Source: Sporolactobacillus sp. Y61 (lineage in GTDB: Bacteria; Bacillota; Bacilli; Bacillales; Sporolactobacillaceae). Taken from it: a stretch of 64,000 nt of DNA. Position numbers and translations under genes: made by a program. The DNA lies in NCBI RefSeq assembly GCF_040529185.1, contig NZ_CP159510.1, forward strand, positions 2,914,001 to 2,978,000. Direction: 5' to 3'. Shown piece by piece: positions 54,030-63,149 of the stretch. The notes under the pieces are model-generated. The model had not been told where the DNA came from. It made no database searches and worked only from the letters and a program-made list of their open reading frames with translations. Each line of letters begins with the position of its first letter. The stretch's first letter is position 1.

Positions 54030-55550
54030 ATGTTCAGGAAGTGGAAGAAAAGACGAATGAAGGAAACGGGCAGTGAATATCAGGCAAAAACCGTCTCCGA
54101 TCTGTTCAGACAATTGAAGGATCAGCCTGATTTTATCCGTTTTCAGCATAAAGGCATGCAGTTCAGTTGCTGGATTTCTTTTTTTGACACACTTATTGAC
54201 GTGGAAAATGTCCACCGTGACATCCTGCCTCACCTGTACAGTGATAAGATTAAAAATCTGACTGATGTACAGACACACCTGCCCGCTGAAAAAATGATCC
54301 GGACAAAAGATCCGTCCATCGTCCGGAACAGGCTGCTCGAAGGGTATCTCATTATCCAGGCGGGTGAAAGGGATTCGGATTGTCTGGTGATCCCGTCAGT
54401 AAAAGTTGAAGGCCGGCAGGTTTCACTATCACAAATAGAATCGAGTATCATCGGACCGAAGGAATCGTTCGTCGAATCGCTTGATAAAAATACCAACCTG
54501 ATCAGAAAAAGGGTTCCGATTCCGCAGCTGACGGTGCAGCACATCCGTGTCGGCAAGTTATCACGGACCCGTGTTTCTGTTATCTATATTCAGGGAATTG
54601 CGAATGAGGAAAATGTCAATACGGTGAAACAGCGGATCGCCGGCCTCGAGGTGGCAAATATTGAAGACACAACCGCTCTCGCCCTGAATATCCGGGATAA
54701 TAACGCCTCTATCTTTCCGCAGTTTATTGATACAGAACGGCCGGACCGTGCAGCTGCCGCATTATATGAGGGGAAGATTGCTGTTCTGGCGGACGGCTCA
54801 CCGAATGCCCTGATCCTTCCTTCGACGATCGTTGAATTTTTTATCGCCTTTGACGATTACTATCTGCCGTGGCAGCTTGCCTCTGCCTATCGCCTGCTGC
54901 GTCTGTTCGCTGTGGCCATTTCCATCCTCTCGACTTCTTTCTATGTGGCCCTTCTGACCTACCATTTCCAGCTTATCCCCAAAGACCTCCTGGGGTCGCT
55001 GGTCAGTTCCCGGAGCTCGGTGCCCTTTGACCCGATCGTGGAGGTCCTGATACTTGAGGTCATGATTGAACTGCTGCGCGAAGCCGGAGCCCGACTGCCG
55101 ACCAAGGTCGGACAGACGATCGGTATCGTTGGCGGTATCGTGATCGGAACAGCAACGGTTCAGGCCGGTCTGACGAGCAATATTCTGTTGATTACTGTTG
55201 CGATGTCGGCGCTTGCCGCGTTCATCACGCCCAATTACCGGATGGCGACCACCATCCGCTTTATCCGCTTCCCGTTTATTATATCTGCGCAGATATTCGG
55301 TCTGTTAGGCATTGCCCTCTGTTTCTCTGTCTGTGTCGGACATCTTCTGAGGATGACCTCACTGGGACGACCTTATATGGAGCCGATTTATCCACTTCGC
55401 GTGACCGATCTGAAAGACTCTTTTATCCGGCTGCCGTTAAACCATCAGAACGTTCGTCCCATGCTGCTCCGTCCCGGTGATGCCATGCGTATGAACAGCA
55501 CCCGGACACACCGTAAAAAAGGAAAAAACATTCCCGATATTGACGAATGA
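54030..55550 (+). CDS. GerA family germinant receptor, A subunit
   Basis: The A subunit of a spore inner-membrane nutrient receptor, 506 aa. A soluble N-terminal half (residues 1-250, family block SRTRVSVIYIQGIANEENV) is followed by about five membrane segments around residues 280-440 with DDYYLPWQLASAYRLLR and EVLILEVMIELLREAGARLP. The nutrient that it senses cannot be read from sequence. It is followed by B (21-base gap) and C genes in the standard A-B-C order. Confidence 0.93.
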   Translation: MFRKWKKRRMKETGSEYQAKTVSDLFRQLKDQPDFIRFQHKGMQFSCWISFFDTLIDVENVHRDILPHLYSDKIKNLTDVQTHLPAEKMIRTKDPSIVRNRLLEGYLIIQAGERDSDCLVIPSVKVEGRQVSLSQIESSIIGPKESFVESLDKNTNLIRKRVPIPQLTVQHIRVGKLSRTRVSVIYIQGIANEENVNTVKQRIAGLEVANIEDTTALALNIRDNNASIFPQFIDTERPDRAAAALYEGKIAVLADGSPNALILPSTIVEFFIAFDDYYLPWQLASAYRLLRLFAVAISILSTSFYVALLTYHFQLIPKDLLGSLVSSRSSVPFDPIVEVLILEVMIELLREAGARLPTKVGQTIGIVGGIVIGTATVQAGLTSNILLITVAMSALAAFITPNYRMATTIRFIRFPFIISAQIFGLLGIALCFSVCVGHLLRMTSLGRPYMEPIYPLRVTDLKDSFIRLPLNHQNVRPMLLRPGDAMRMNSTRTHRKKGKNIPDIDE

Positions 55551-55571
55551 CAGTCATGCAATGGAGGCCAT

Positions 55572-56684
55572 GTGATGAGCGGTACAATCAATGAAACACA
55601 TCAGATTAGCCCAATGTCCGTATTTTTTATCCCCCACACGATGCAAGTCGGCATCGGCCTTTTATCTTATCAGCAGATCGCGTCCCATCACAGTGGACAG
55701 GATGCCTGGCTCGCCATTCTGATCGGCGGGCTGACCTCGCTTGTCCTGATGTGGCTCATACTCCGCCTGCTGGAAAATGAGCGTCAGTACGGACGTGCGG
55801 ATTTATTTTCCATGCACAGGCGCCTTTTCGGAAAATGGCTGGGGCATACGCTGAGTCTGGTGATGATGGCTCATGTTTTTCTGTATGCTGTGGTGTTTCT
55901 GAGAAGCTATCTTGAAATCCTGCAAGTCTGGATTTTCCCCCAGTTGTCACTTATTTCCTTTTCCGCTCCTTTCTGTCTGCTGATCTGGTACATTGTTAAA
56001 GGTGGGATCCGGACAGTCGGAGGGGTTTGTTTTCTGAGCTTTATTTATCTGATTCCGATCTATCTGTCAACCGCATTCGCCGTACCTCAGCTTCATTTTT
56101 CCAATCTGATGCCGGTCTTTGATCATCATCCCATGTCCCTCCTTGCGTCTGCCTATGATACGACCGGTATTTTTCTTGGCTATGAACTCATTCTTTACTT
56201 TTATCCTTTCATCAAAAGGCCGGAACTCACTGGAAAATTTGCCTTTTTCAGTCTGCTCACGACTCTGTATCTGTATATCATTCTGATGATCGTCGGTATC
56301 GCCTTTTTCAGCCCGGGCCAGCTGGATGTTAACATCTGGCCGACAGTTTCCCTTTGGAAGAGCATCACTTTTCCCCTGCTCGAACATGTCGACATGATTC
56401 ACATCGTTTTTATCGTCTGGCTTCTGATTCCGAGTGTGAGCATGAGCGCCTGGATCGTATCCAGAGGGATGAAACAGATCATCCCTGTATTTAAACAGAA
56501 ATATGCCCTGATCCTTGTCCTGATTGCTCTGACGGCCTGCACGATGATGGTTCGCAACGGCGAGCAGGTCAAGTGGATCAATATCCTGTATGATCGGACC
56601 GGTTTCTTCATTGTTTACCTTTATATCCCCTTTCTTTTTCTGTATCAATGGCTGATTTCGAAAGTGAGGCGATCTTCTGCATGA
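55572..56684 (+). CDS. GerA family germinant receptor, B subunit (permease-like)
   Basis: The B subunit, an APC-fold membrane protein of 370 aa with ten predicted membrane segments, thought to bind the germinant. The N-terminal ISPMSVFFIPHTMQVGIGLL and the following HSGQDAWLAILIGGL are typical. The start at 55572 is preceded by GGAGG. The stop overlaps the C-subunit start (ATGA at 56681-56684), giving translational coupling. Confidence 0.92.
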   Translation: MMSGTINETHQISPMSVFFIPHTMQVGIGLLSYQQIASHHSGQDAWLAILIGGLTSLVLMWLILRLLENERQYGRADLFSMHRRLFGKWLGHTLSLVMMAHVFLYAVVFLRSYLEILQVWIFPQLSLISFSAPFCLLIWYIVKGGIRTVGGVCFLSFIYLIPIYLSTAFAVPQLHFSNLMPVFDHHPMSLLASAYDTTGIFLGYELILYFYPFIKRPELTGKFAFFSLLTTLYLYIILMIVGIAFFSPGQLDVNIWPTVSLWKSITFPLLEHVDMIHIVFIVWLLIPSVSMSAWIVSRGMKQIIPVFKQKYALILVLIALTACTMMVRNGEQVKWINILYDRTGFFIVYLYIPFLFLYQWLISKVRRSSA

Positions 56685-57793
56685 AAATACAGATCACCGC
56701 GATCGTCCTGATCACTCTGACATGCCTTTCCGGCTGTATACCGACGAACGTTATTGATGATATCCTGATGGTTGAAGCAGAAGGAACAGATTATATAGGC
56801 GGTGGAAAGGTGATGGGAACCGTCACCATGCCCAGTTATATTGAGCCCGGTAATCCCGGAGGTGCAGGAGCCGGCCTTCCGACAACCGCTTCTATGATGC
56901 GTTCAATTTCCGGGGTGACCTATGACGGCAAATCGCTTGTGTCCCATTTTCAGCCGGAAGGGCAGCGCATGCTTAAAATCAGTAAAGTCAGGATCTTTCT
57001 TTATGATACGGCCTTAGCCAGAAACGGCCTGAGTAAACAGTTCGACTTTCTGAACCGCGATCCGGATGCCCCGCACGACTTAACCGTCGCCATTGTTGAA
57101 GGAAGCACGAAAGATCTGCTGACTTATGATAACTATCAGACGCAGATCCCGATCTCACGTTATGCGCAGGATCTGATTCTACAGAATATGCAGCAGAACT
57201 ATCCGGACATTAATATGAATAGGGTCCTGTACAGTTATTATGGCGCCTTTATGGATCCTGTCATTCCACTTATCAGAAGAAACGGGGATCATCTGGAGCT
57301 GCGCGGCCTGGCGTTATTTAATCATGACAAGTATGTGATGAAAATACGCGGAAATGATATCTTTATTTTTAAAATGCTCTATGAGAACTTTAACCAGGGC
57401 GTTTATGACTTCGAATATGAACCGGATAAACACGTTGCCATTCGTAACGTGCATACCACAGTACGTTATCGGGTCAGAGACGGAAACAGCAGGTCACCTG
57501 ACATCTATGCTCACGTGAAAATGATCGGACAGGTCAGACAGGCCTATCCAGGGTCGATCAGTAAACATAGCGCGGATGTAACGGAGAGAAAACTGGAACG
57601 GCATATGCAGCAAAAGGCTGAAGATCTGTTCACCCGCCTCCAGAAGAAAGGGGTTGATCCGCTGCGGATTGGGGATACAGTCAGGAGCTTTACGTATCAT
57701 TTCGATGGCAAGTCCTGGCACGAGCGGTATGCCCATGCCACGTTTCACTGCAAAGTGTCAGTAAATATCACACAAACAGGGATTTCCAGGTGA
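56681..57793 (+). CDS. GerA family germinant receptor, C subunit (lipoprotein)
   Basis: The C subunit, a Ger(x)C lipoprotein of 370 aa. The signal peptide MKIQITAIVLITLTCLSGC ends in the lipobox LSGC with the lipidated Cys at residue 19. The domain includes EAEGTDYIGGG and the C-terminal SFTYHFDGKSWHERYAHATFHCKVSVNI. I start at the ATG at 56681, because it overlaps the B stop and puts the signal peptide at the N-terminus; an upstream in-frame ATG (56648) would not. Confidence 0.92.
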   Translation: MKIQITAIVLITLTCLSGCIPTNVIDDILMVEAEGTDYIGGGKVMGTVTMPSYIEPGNPGGAGAGLPTTASMMRSISGVTYDGKSLVSHFQPEGQRMLKISKVRIFLYDTALARNGLSKQFDFLNRDPDAPHDLTVAIVEGSTKDLLTYDNYQTQIPISRYAQDLILQNMQQNYPDINMNRVLYSYYGAFMDPVIPLIRRNGDHLELRGLALFNHDKYVMKIRGNDIFIFKMLYENFNQGVYDFEYEPDKHVAIRNVHTTVRYRVRDGNSRSPDIYAHVKMIGQVRQAYPGSISKHSADVTERKLERHMQQKAEDLFTRLQKKGVDPLRIGDTVRSFTYHFDGKSWHERYAHATFHCKVSVNITQTGISR

Positions 57794-57820
57794 TGCGTTC
57801 ACCGGCTGACGTGTTTTACT

Positions 57821-57849
57821 TTTAACTATGACCTCTATTGGGGTATAAT
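57821..57849 (+). promoter_or_regulatory. Promoter of the ydjO-like gene
   Basis: TTTAAC (57821-57826) and TATAAT (57844-57849) are 17 bases apart, 33 bases before the start codon. Confidence 0.6.
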
Positions 57850-57881
57850 AGAAGAATGAACAGGAAAGGGGATTTAATTCT

Positions 57882-58064
57882 ATGGGATTTAACAGAAACC
57901 CTCAGGAACCGGTTCCTGAAGCAGAAACGGAAGTCTGGACGTGTACAAATGATTCTTGTTCAGGATGGATGAGAGAGGCCTATTCATTTGACAGCCATCC
58001 GACCTGCCCTCTTTGCCACTCCGAAATGAAGAAAGAGACACGAATACTTCCTGTCATTGATTGA
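57882..58064 (+). CDS. YdjO-like small zinc-ribbon protein
   Basis: A 60-aa protein with two cysteine pairs (WTCTNDSCSGWMRE and PTCPLCHSEM), a likely zinc ribbon. The pattern, including FDSHPTCPLC and the tail KKETRILP, fits the YdjO cold-inducible family of Bacillus. No molecular role is known. AAAGGGG lies about 10 bases before the ATG. It is transcribed alone, with its own promoter. Confidence 0.82.
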   Translation: MGFNRNPQEPVPEAETEVWTCTNDSCSGWMREAYSFDSHPTCPLCHSEMKKETRILPVID

Positions 58065-58163
58065 GCAGCCCATTTCTGCCCGATCATGATCTCTCTTTTA
58101 AAGAACTTCACCCTGCCTCCTGTGACAATATGATGACGAATGGGGAAAGTTCAGGGCATGTCA

Positions 58164-58205
58164 TTGACAGAGTTGGTCCCTGCCTTCAGAATGAAAACGA
58201 TATCA
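58164..58205 (+). promoter_or_regulatory. Promoter with a cre site over the start point
   Basis: TTGACA (58164-58169) and CAGAAT (58187-58192) are 17 bases apart. TGAAAACGATATCA (58192-58205) directly follows and fits the cre pattern TGWAANCGNTNNCA at every fixed position, placed where CcpA would block initiation. Confidence 0.65.
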
Positions 58206-58230
58206 TTCATTCTAAGGGAGGTCTCCGGTT

Positions 58231-58770
58231 TTGAAAACTTTGGTTATCCTTGCACACCCTGATCTTGAAAAATCTCATGCCAACCGGATGTTTGCCGAAA
58301 AGCTTAAAGAACATCCGGAAATTGATATGCATCTCCTCTACCGCACCTATCCGGCCTGGCAGATTGATGTATCAAAAGAGCAGGAACTTCTGCTGAACAA
58401 TGATCGCATTGTTTTTCAATTTCCATTTTACTGGTACAGTTGCCCGCCGTTATTGAAAAAATGGCTGGATGATGTGCTGACCTTTGGCTGGGCCTATGGT
58501 CCGGGCGGGAATAAATTAAAGGGAAAAGAATTTATTGTCGCTGTAACAACAGGGAGCTCCGAAAAGTCTTATCAAGCCGGCGGAGGCAACTTTTTTACAG
58601 CAGATGAATACTTACTCCCCTTCCGTGGCGCCGTTCTCGAATGCGGAGGGATTTTCCTTCCTCCGTTTATCGCGTATGAAGCCACCTTTCACGATGATGC
58701 GACATTAGAAAAAGAAGCCGAAAATTATATTGCGTATATTGAGGCGCCTGCTTCTGTTCTGACACACTGA
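58231..58770 (+). CDS. Flavodoxin-fold NAD(P)H oxidoreductase
   Basis: A 179-aa FMN-dependent oxidoreductase of the KefF/YwrO/YheS-type quinone reductase family. It shows the phosphate-binding AHPDLEKSHANR near residue 8, the family block FQFPFYWYSCPPLLKKWLDDVLTFG near residue 62, and VAVTTGSSEKSY near residue 103. The start is TTG, fixed by AGGGAGG nine bases upstream. It probably reduces quinones or reactive electrophiles by hydride transfer; the substrate is open. A cre-like site in its promoter suggests catabolite repression. Confidence 0.88.
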   Translation: MKTLVILAHPDLEKSHANRMFAEKLKEHPEIDMHLLYRTYPAWQIDVSKEQELLLNNDRIVFQFPFYWYSCPPLLKKWLDDVLTFGWAYGPGGNKLKGKEFIVAVTTGSSEKSYQAGGGNFFTADEYLLPFRGAVLECGGIFLPPFIAYEATFHDDATLEKEAENYIAYIEAPASVLTH

Positions 58771-58786
58771 GGCGCCTGTTTCGAAA

Positions 58787-58828
58787 ACAGGCCTGATCCC
58801 TTTTTTACAGGGATGGCCTGTTCTTTTT
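58787..58828 (+). terminator. Terminator after the oxidoreductase gene
   Basis: ACAGGCC-t-GATCCC pairs with GGGAT-GGCCTGT across 9 bases, followed by TTCTTTTT. Confidence 0.9.
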
Positions 58829-59015
58829 GTCTAAGCTATTGTTTATGCTTCATGCCGACCGGAGTAAAAGATCCACAACTTGCCAGCGGCAGGGATTTCC
58901 TTATCACCGGGAGCCAAGATGGAAACCTGAGTCTGTCAGTCACCTTCTTTCTGACCGCTTTCTTTCTAAATATAGTTCATTTACGGTAAAATAGGAGAGC
59001 AGAAGGTGATGCAGA

Positions 59016-59564
59016 GTGAAGATGGACAGGATGAAACGAAAATACGCAGATCGACGAGGCTGGAGAAGAATCATCAAGAGCCGGATATACAGGAAAATCT
59101 TTATGTGGCCGGACTTTCACGGCGAGGCGGTATTGATTCAGTTTGATGCCGTTAAAGCTCCATTGTCTGTATTATATGAAGGGGTTCGGACGAAAACAGT
59201 GGACCGGGGATATTCGTGGCTGCAGCTGTTTCCGGATGAAACCTCTGACTTTGTGTTAACCGTGATGTTCAATCATCACCGCCAGCTTGTTCAGTGTTAT
59301 TTCGATGTGATTAATCGCCGCGGGCGGGGGATGGACGGTATCCTGTGGTTCGATGACCTTTACCTGGATCTGATCCTCTTCCCGGACCATAAATGCTATC
59401 TTGTAGATGAAAATGAACTGAATGAAGCCCTTGAGTCCGGCATTATCACGCCCTCTATGTATAATCGGGCCTGGCATACAGCGCGGCAGCTTGAGACCTT
59501 TGTCAAAAGAGATCCGGACTATTATCTTGAACTTGCCCGGCAAATCCGGTCCACATTCCCATGA
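59016..59564 (+). CDS. DUF402 family protein
   Basis: A 182-aa protein of the DUF402/YgaC-like group, some of which are nucleoside di/triphosphate phosphatases (Ntdp). Family blocks are YSWLQLFPDETSDFVLTVMFN near residue 68, QCYFDVINRRG near residue 90, WFDDLYLDLILFPD near residue 108, and DENELNEAL. GTG start at 59016, about 7 bases after AAGGTGA. It precedes a hypothetical gene on the same strand. Confidence 0.8.
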   Translation: MKMDRMKRKYADRRGWRRIIKSRIYRKIFMWPDFHGEAVLIQFDAVKAPLSVLYEGVRTKTVDRGYSWLQLFPDETSDFVLTVMFNHHRQLVQCYFDVINRRGRGMDGILWFDDLYLDLILFPDHKCYLVDENELNEALESGIITPSMYNRAWHTARQLETFVKRDPDYYLELARQIRSTFP

Positions 59565-59641
59565 TATATAGTGATGCCCGGTCATTTGTCACGACTGCTG
59601 AATAGCCTATCATAACTGCCAGAATACAGGTGGAGATGACC

Positions 59642-60201
59642 GTGGAGGAATGGAATGCAGCAATAAAAAGAAAGATCGGATTTGCATCACTGACGATTGG
59701 GAAAGTCATGAGTTCACTCGGCAAATCACCCGGCTTTTGTTTTAGCAGTACGACGCAGGATCAGCTGATCTATTCGGGAAGCCTCATTCAGACAGGCGGG
59801 GGCGCCCTGATACTCGATCAGATGAATGCGCAGGAAAATCCTGTTTTATACGAAGAAGTCCTCATGCTGAACATGATTGGGTATGGGGTTTTCGCATTCA
59901 GTCTTCTCCAGGATATTGAGGATAATATCTTATTAATCAGACAGGCTCTTTCCAGCAACCTGAGGGATGTTGTTGGCGCCCTGATTTTTCTTACGGACCG
60001 GGGCACCTGGGAAAGCCCCGGTTCATGGATCGGAACCATGATGCTGGCCACAGGACATTTTGTTCAGGCACTCGGACGAAACAGGCAGCTGGAAAGCGGC
60101 GCAGCGCTCAATGAAGTCAATTCGTGGATTACTGCAGGATCCTGGATTGAAACCGGGGAGCGTTCGCCCTCCTACTGCAAAGTCTGGCTGATTCCAGATG
60201 A
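59642..60201 (+). pseudogene. Hypothetical protein with an apparent single-base frameshift near its end
   Basis: I do not recognise the family with certainty. The protein has alternating hydrophobic, small-residue-rich helices with repeats such as GSLIQTGGGALIL, GSWIGTMMLATGHFVQALG and GSWIET. In the open frame it runs to 60322, through a terminator. One extra base at the GGGG of 60155-60158 gives TGGAFALLLQSLADSR and a stop at 60199-60201, continuing the repeat pattern (186 aa). I start at the GTG at 59642, 6 bases after AGGTGGAG. Confidence 0.6.
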
Positions 60202-60205
60202 GCTA

Positions 60206-60250
60206 CCCTGCCCGGTGGCAAATCGCAGACGCCGCCAGGGGTTTTGTTTT
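60206..60250 (+). terminator. Terminator after the hypothetical gene
   Basis: CCCT...GGTGGC (60206-60219) pairs with GCCGCC-AGGG (60231-60240), followed by TTTTGTTTT. It lies inside the uncorrected reading frame, which supports the gene ending at 60201. Confidence 0.8.
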
Positions 60251-60284
60251 CCTGTACCATTTATCTTTTTAGGTAAAAAAAACA

Positions 60285-60305
60285 GAATGGGAGGACCTCC
60301 CATTC
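60285..60305 (-). terminator. glcDF terminator
   Basis: A perfect 10-bp stem GAATGGGAGG/CCTCCCATTC. The minus strand continues with TGTTTTTTTT. It lies 34 bases after the glcF stop. Confidence 0.85.
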
Positions 60306-60338
60306 CTTATCAGCGGAATTGATATGAGTGATCTGCTT

Positions 60339-61661
60339 CTAATCTACAGCTTCCAGCAGCAGGTCGGCGATGTGAACAGCACGGACTTTTCCGCTTTTCC
60401 CCGCACGGTCGACACCCAGTTTCATCTCAAGCAGGCAGCCCGGATTAGCGGTGACAATGGTCTTTGCTGCTGTTTTTTCCACCTTCTCCATTTTATGATC
60501 AAGGATTTGCATCGCCATTTCAGGCTGGACAATATTATAATCACCGGCTGATCCACAGCAGGTGTCCGCACCCTCCATTTCTACAAAATGTGCGCCTTCA
60601 ATCGACTGAAGGAGCATTCTCGGCTCACGGAATGTGTGCATGACATTGCGCAGATGGCAGGAATCCTGATAGGTGATGGTCTGTTCAGGCAGGCGCAGGC
60701 GATGTGTTTTCTGAAAATCAAGATCAACCAGAATGGCGGAAATATCTTTCAGTTTAGTGACAAAGTGCTTTGCCCGTTTCGCCCATTCCGGTTCATCCTT
60801 AAGTAAATGGTCATATTCAATCAGAAAGGCACTGCATCCTCCTGCATTCGTGATAATATAATCTGCATCTGATTTCTCAAATGCCTCAATATTCTGTTTT
60901 GCCATCTCCCTTGCCTTTTCCATCTCACCATTGTGTCCATTCAAAGCCCCACAGCACAGCTGATTTTCCGGTATGACCACATCACAGCCGGCTTTTTGCA
61001 GCAATTTGATCGTTGCGTTATTGGTTTTAAAGAAGATGGTATCCATCAGGCAACCGGTAAACAGGGCCACGGTCGCTTTCTTCTCCCCATCATGTGCAAA
61101 ATATCGTGGACGTGCTTTTATCTCACGGCGCTTCGGAGCCTGAGGCAGGATTTTTTCCATTGCAGCCATACTCTTCGGGAAAAGGTTCATAAAGCCAATC
61201 TTTCGTCCGACCTTCTCCAGTCCACTGCGCTGGTAGAAGCCAAGCAGTCCTGTTGCTTTCTCCACACGGTCCTGATGCGGGAAAAGGCCATTAAATATCC
61301 CCTTGCGCACCATTTTCACCGGAACAGATTGTTTTTTGTGATGCTGGAGAATGGTACGGGCATCCGCCAGCAGATGTCCGTACTGAACACCAGATGGGCA
61401 AACCGGCTCACATGCCCGGCACCCGAGACACAGATCAAGTGAGTGGGCAATATCTTCATCCGGCTCAACCACACCGTCCGTGATCCCTTTCATCAAAGCA
61501 ATCCGTCCACGCGGTGAGTATTTCTCCTGATGACCGGTTTCTATATATGTCGGACAGGAGGGCAGACAAAACCCGCAGCGCATGCAGTTCAACAACTCGT
61601 CATAGTCCATGTTTTCTTTAAAATCCTGCTGAATTTTCTTCTTATCAGATGTGGTCATCAT
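60339..61661 (-). CDS. glcF: GlcF-type glycolate oxidase iron-sulfur subunit
   Basis: An electron-transfer subunit of 440 aa. Two ferredoxin-type clusters (CMRCGFCLPSCP near residue 26 and CLGCRACEPVCP near residue 78) are followed by two CCG domains (FTGCLMD...CCGALNGHNG and CHLRNV...CCGSAGDYN), as in GlcF and GlpC. It takes electrons from GlcD and passes them to quinones. It starts in a 4-bp ATGA overlap with glcD. Confidence 0.92.
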   Translation of the reverse strand: MMTTSDKKKIQQDFKENMDYDELLNCMRCGFCLPSCPTYIETGHQEKYSPRGRIALMKGITDGVVEPDEDIAHSLDLCLGCRACEPVCPSGVQYGHLLADARTILQHHKKQSVPVKMVRKGIFNGLFPHQDRVEKATGLLGFYQRSGLEKVGRKIGFMNLFPKSMAAMEKILPQAPKRREIKARPRYFAHDGEKKATVALFTGCLMDTIFFKTNNATIKLLQKAGCDVVIPENQLCCGALNGHNGEMEKAREMAKQNIEAFEKSDADYIITNAGGCSAFLIEYDHLLKDEPEWAKRAKHFVTKLKDISAILVDLDFQKTHRLRLPEQTITYQDSCHLRNVMHTFREPRMLLQSIEGAHFVEMEGADTCCGSAGDYNIVQPEMAMQILDHKMEKVEKTAAKTIVTANPGCLLEMKLGVDRAGKSGKVRAVHIADLLLEAVD

Positions 61662-63106
61662 TCTGCAGCCACCGCTCTTTCTACACTCGTTCTTTCTACA
61701 CTATTTTCAGCGAATACTTTCCCTGGATTCATGATGCCGTTCGGATCTATCGCCTTTTTTATGCCTTTCATGATGCTGATCCCGGTCTCTCCCAGTTTCC
61801 ACTTTAAATAAGGCGCTTTGGTCATGCCGATTCCATGCTCTCCGGTTAATGTCCCGCCGAGTTCAATGGCCTTTTCAAATATCGCTGCAAAAGCCTTTTC
61901 CACGCGCTGCATTTCTTCATGGTTCCGCGCGTCAGTCAGGCAGGTAGGATGCAGATTACCGTCCCCGGCATGCCCGAAGGTTGAAATACGCACCTGATAT
62001 TTCTCTGCAATATCAGTTATCGCACGCACCATCTTCGCAATTTCCGACCTGGGAACGGTTGCATCTTCCAGAATCGTCGTCGGTTTAAGCCGGGCCAGGG
62101 CACTCAGCGCTGTACGTCTGGCCGTGGCAAGTTGTTCAGCTTCTTCATCAGACGCGGCAAGGCGTACATCAACAGCATGTTCACTGCGGCAAATTTCGGC
62201 GATTTTCTGAATATCGCGCTCAACGATCTCTTCAGGACCATCCTGTACGATCAACAGGATCGCTTTGGCTTCTGTCGGAAGTCCGATGTGCGCGAAGTCT
62301 TCAACCGCCCGCAGCGTATCCTGATCAAGGAACTCGAGTGTAACCGGTATCATTTTATGAGCGATAATAGCAGAGACCGACCGGCCGGCCGACTCAATAT
62401 CCTGATACAGCGCCAGAATCGTCTTTTTGGATTCAGGTTTGGGAATCAGTTTCAGTGTGGCTTCAGTAATCACACCCAGCGTGCCCTCCGATCCAACAAA
62501 CAGGCGCGTCAGGTCGTAGCCGGCGACATCTTTTGTCAGTTTGCCTCCCGTACGGATCAGTTCTCCATTTGGCAGTGCAACCTGCAGAGCCATGACATAA
62601 TCCCTTGTGACTCCATATTTCAGGCCGCGAAGTCCTCCTGAATTTTCACTGATATTTCCGCCGATTGTTGAGATTTTCATCGAACTGGGATCCGGCGGAT
62701 AAAATAGCCCTTCCCTCTCAACCGTTTCACTGATGGTCTTTGTGATGACACCGGGCTGAACTGTAATCGTCAGATTCTCTCTGTCAATCTCAAGAATCTT
62801 GTTCAGGTGCTTCAGAAGCAGGACGACGCCTCCTTTTGCGGGACACGTATCCGCACACAGGTTCGTACCGGAACCTCTCGAATAAACAGGCGTTCCTGTG
62901 TCATTACAGAGTTTCAGAACCTGTGCCGTCTCTTCTGCAGATCTCGGAGAGACTACAAAATCCGGAAGCGACTGATAATTTGGTGTGGCGTCATAAGAAT
63001 AAACAAGCCTGCCGCTTGTGGATGCGTCGACGTTTTCCGTACCGACAATCTCTGCAAGCCTCTCTCTGATTCGTGACTGTTTTTTTAACCTTTTTGCAGA
63101 TGCCAT
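61658..63106 (-). CDS. glcD: GlcD-type FAD-linked glycolate/lactate oxidase subunit
   Basis: A PCMH-type FAD oxidase of 482 aa that oxidises glycolate or D-lactate. The FAD-binding VYSRGSGTNLCAD lies near residue 75, GNISENSGGLRGLKYGVTRDY near residue 145, and the C-terminal substrate-site GHAGDGNLHPTCL and TGEHGIGMTK. I start at the ATG at 63106: GGAGG lies 7 bases upstream, and the in-frame GTG at 63121 overlaps that site. It forms an operon with glcF. D-lactate use would fit a lactic-acid-forming sporeformer, but this is inference. Confidence 0.92.
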   Translation of the reverse strand: MASAKRLKKQSRIRERLAEIVGTENVDASTSGRLVYSYDATPNYQSLPDFVVSPRSAEETAQVLKLCNDTGTPVYSRGSGTNLCADTCPAKGGVVLLLKHLNKILEIDRENLTITVQPGVITKTISETVEREGLFYPPDPSSMKISTIGGNISENSGGLRGLKYGVTRDYVMALQVALPNGELIRTGGKLTKDVAGYDLTRLFVGSEGTLGVITEATLKLIPKPESKKTILALYQDIESAGRSVSAIIAHKMIPVTLEFLDQDTLRAVEDFAHIGLPTEAKAILLIVQDGPEEIVERDIQKIAEICRSEHAVDVRLAASDEEAEQLATARRTALSALARLKPTTILEDATVPRSEIAKMVRAITDIAEKYQVRISTFGHAGDGNLHPTCLTDARNHEEMQRVEKAFAAIFEKAIELGGTLTGEHGIGMTKAPYLKWKLGETGISIMKGIKKAIDPNGIMNPGKVFAENSVERTSVERAVAAE

Positions 63107-63149
63107 AAACTTTCCTCCCACAGCTTTTGTTTCCGCTTTCTCATGGTCT

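Noticed and set aside
58192..58205. Redox-sensing MarR/DUF24 operator upstream of the oxidoreductase
   Set aside because: The motif fits cre better than the YodB-type operator that I know.
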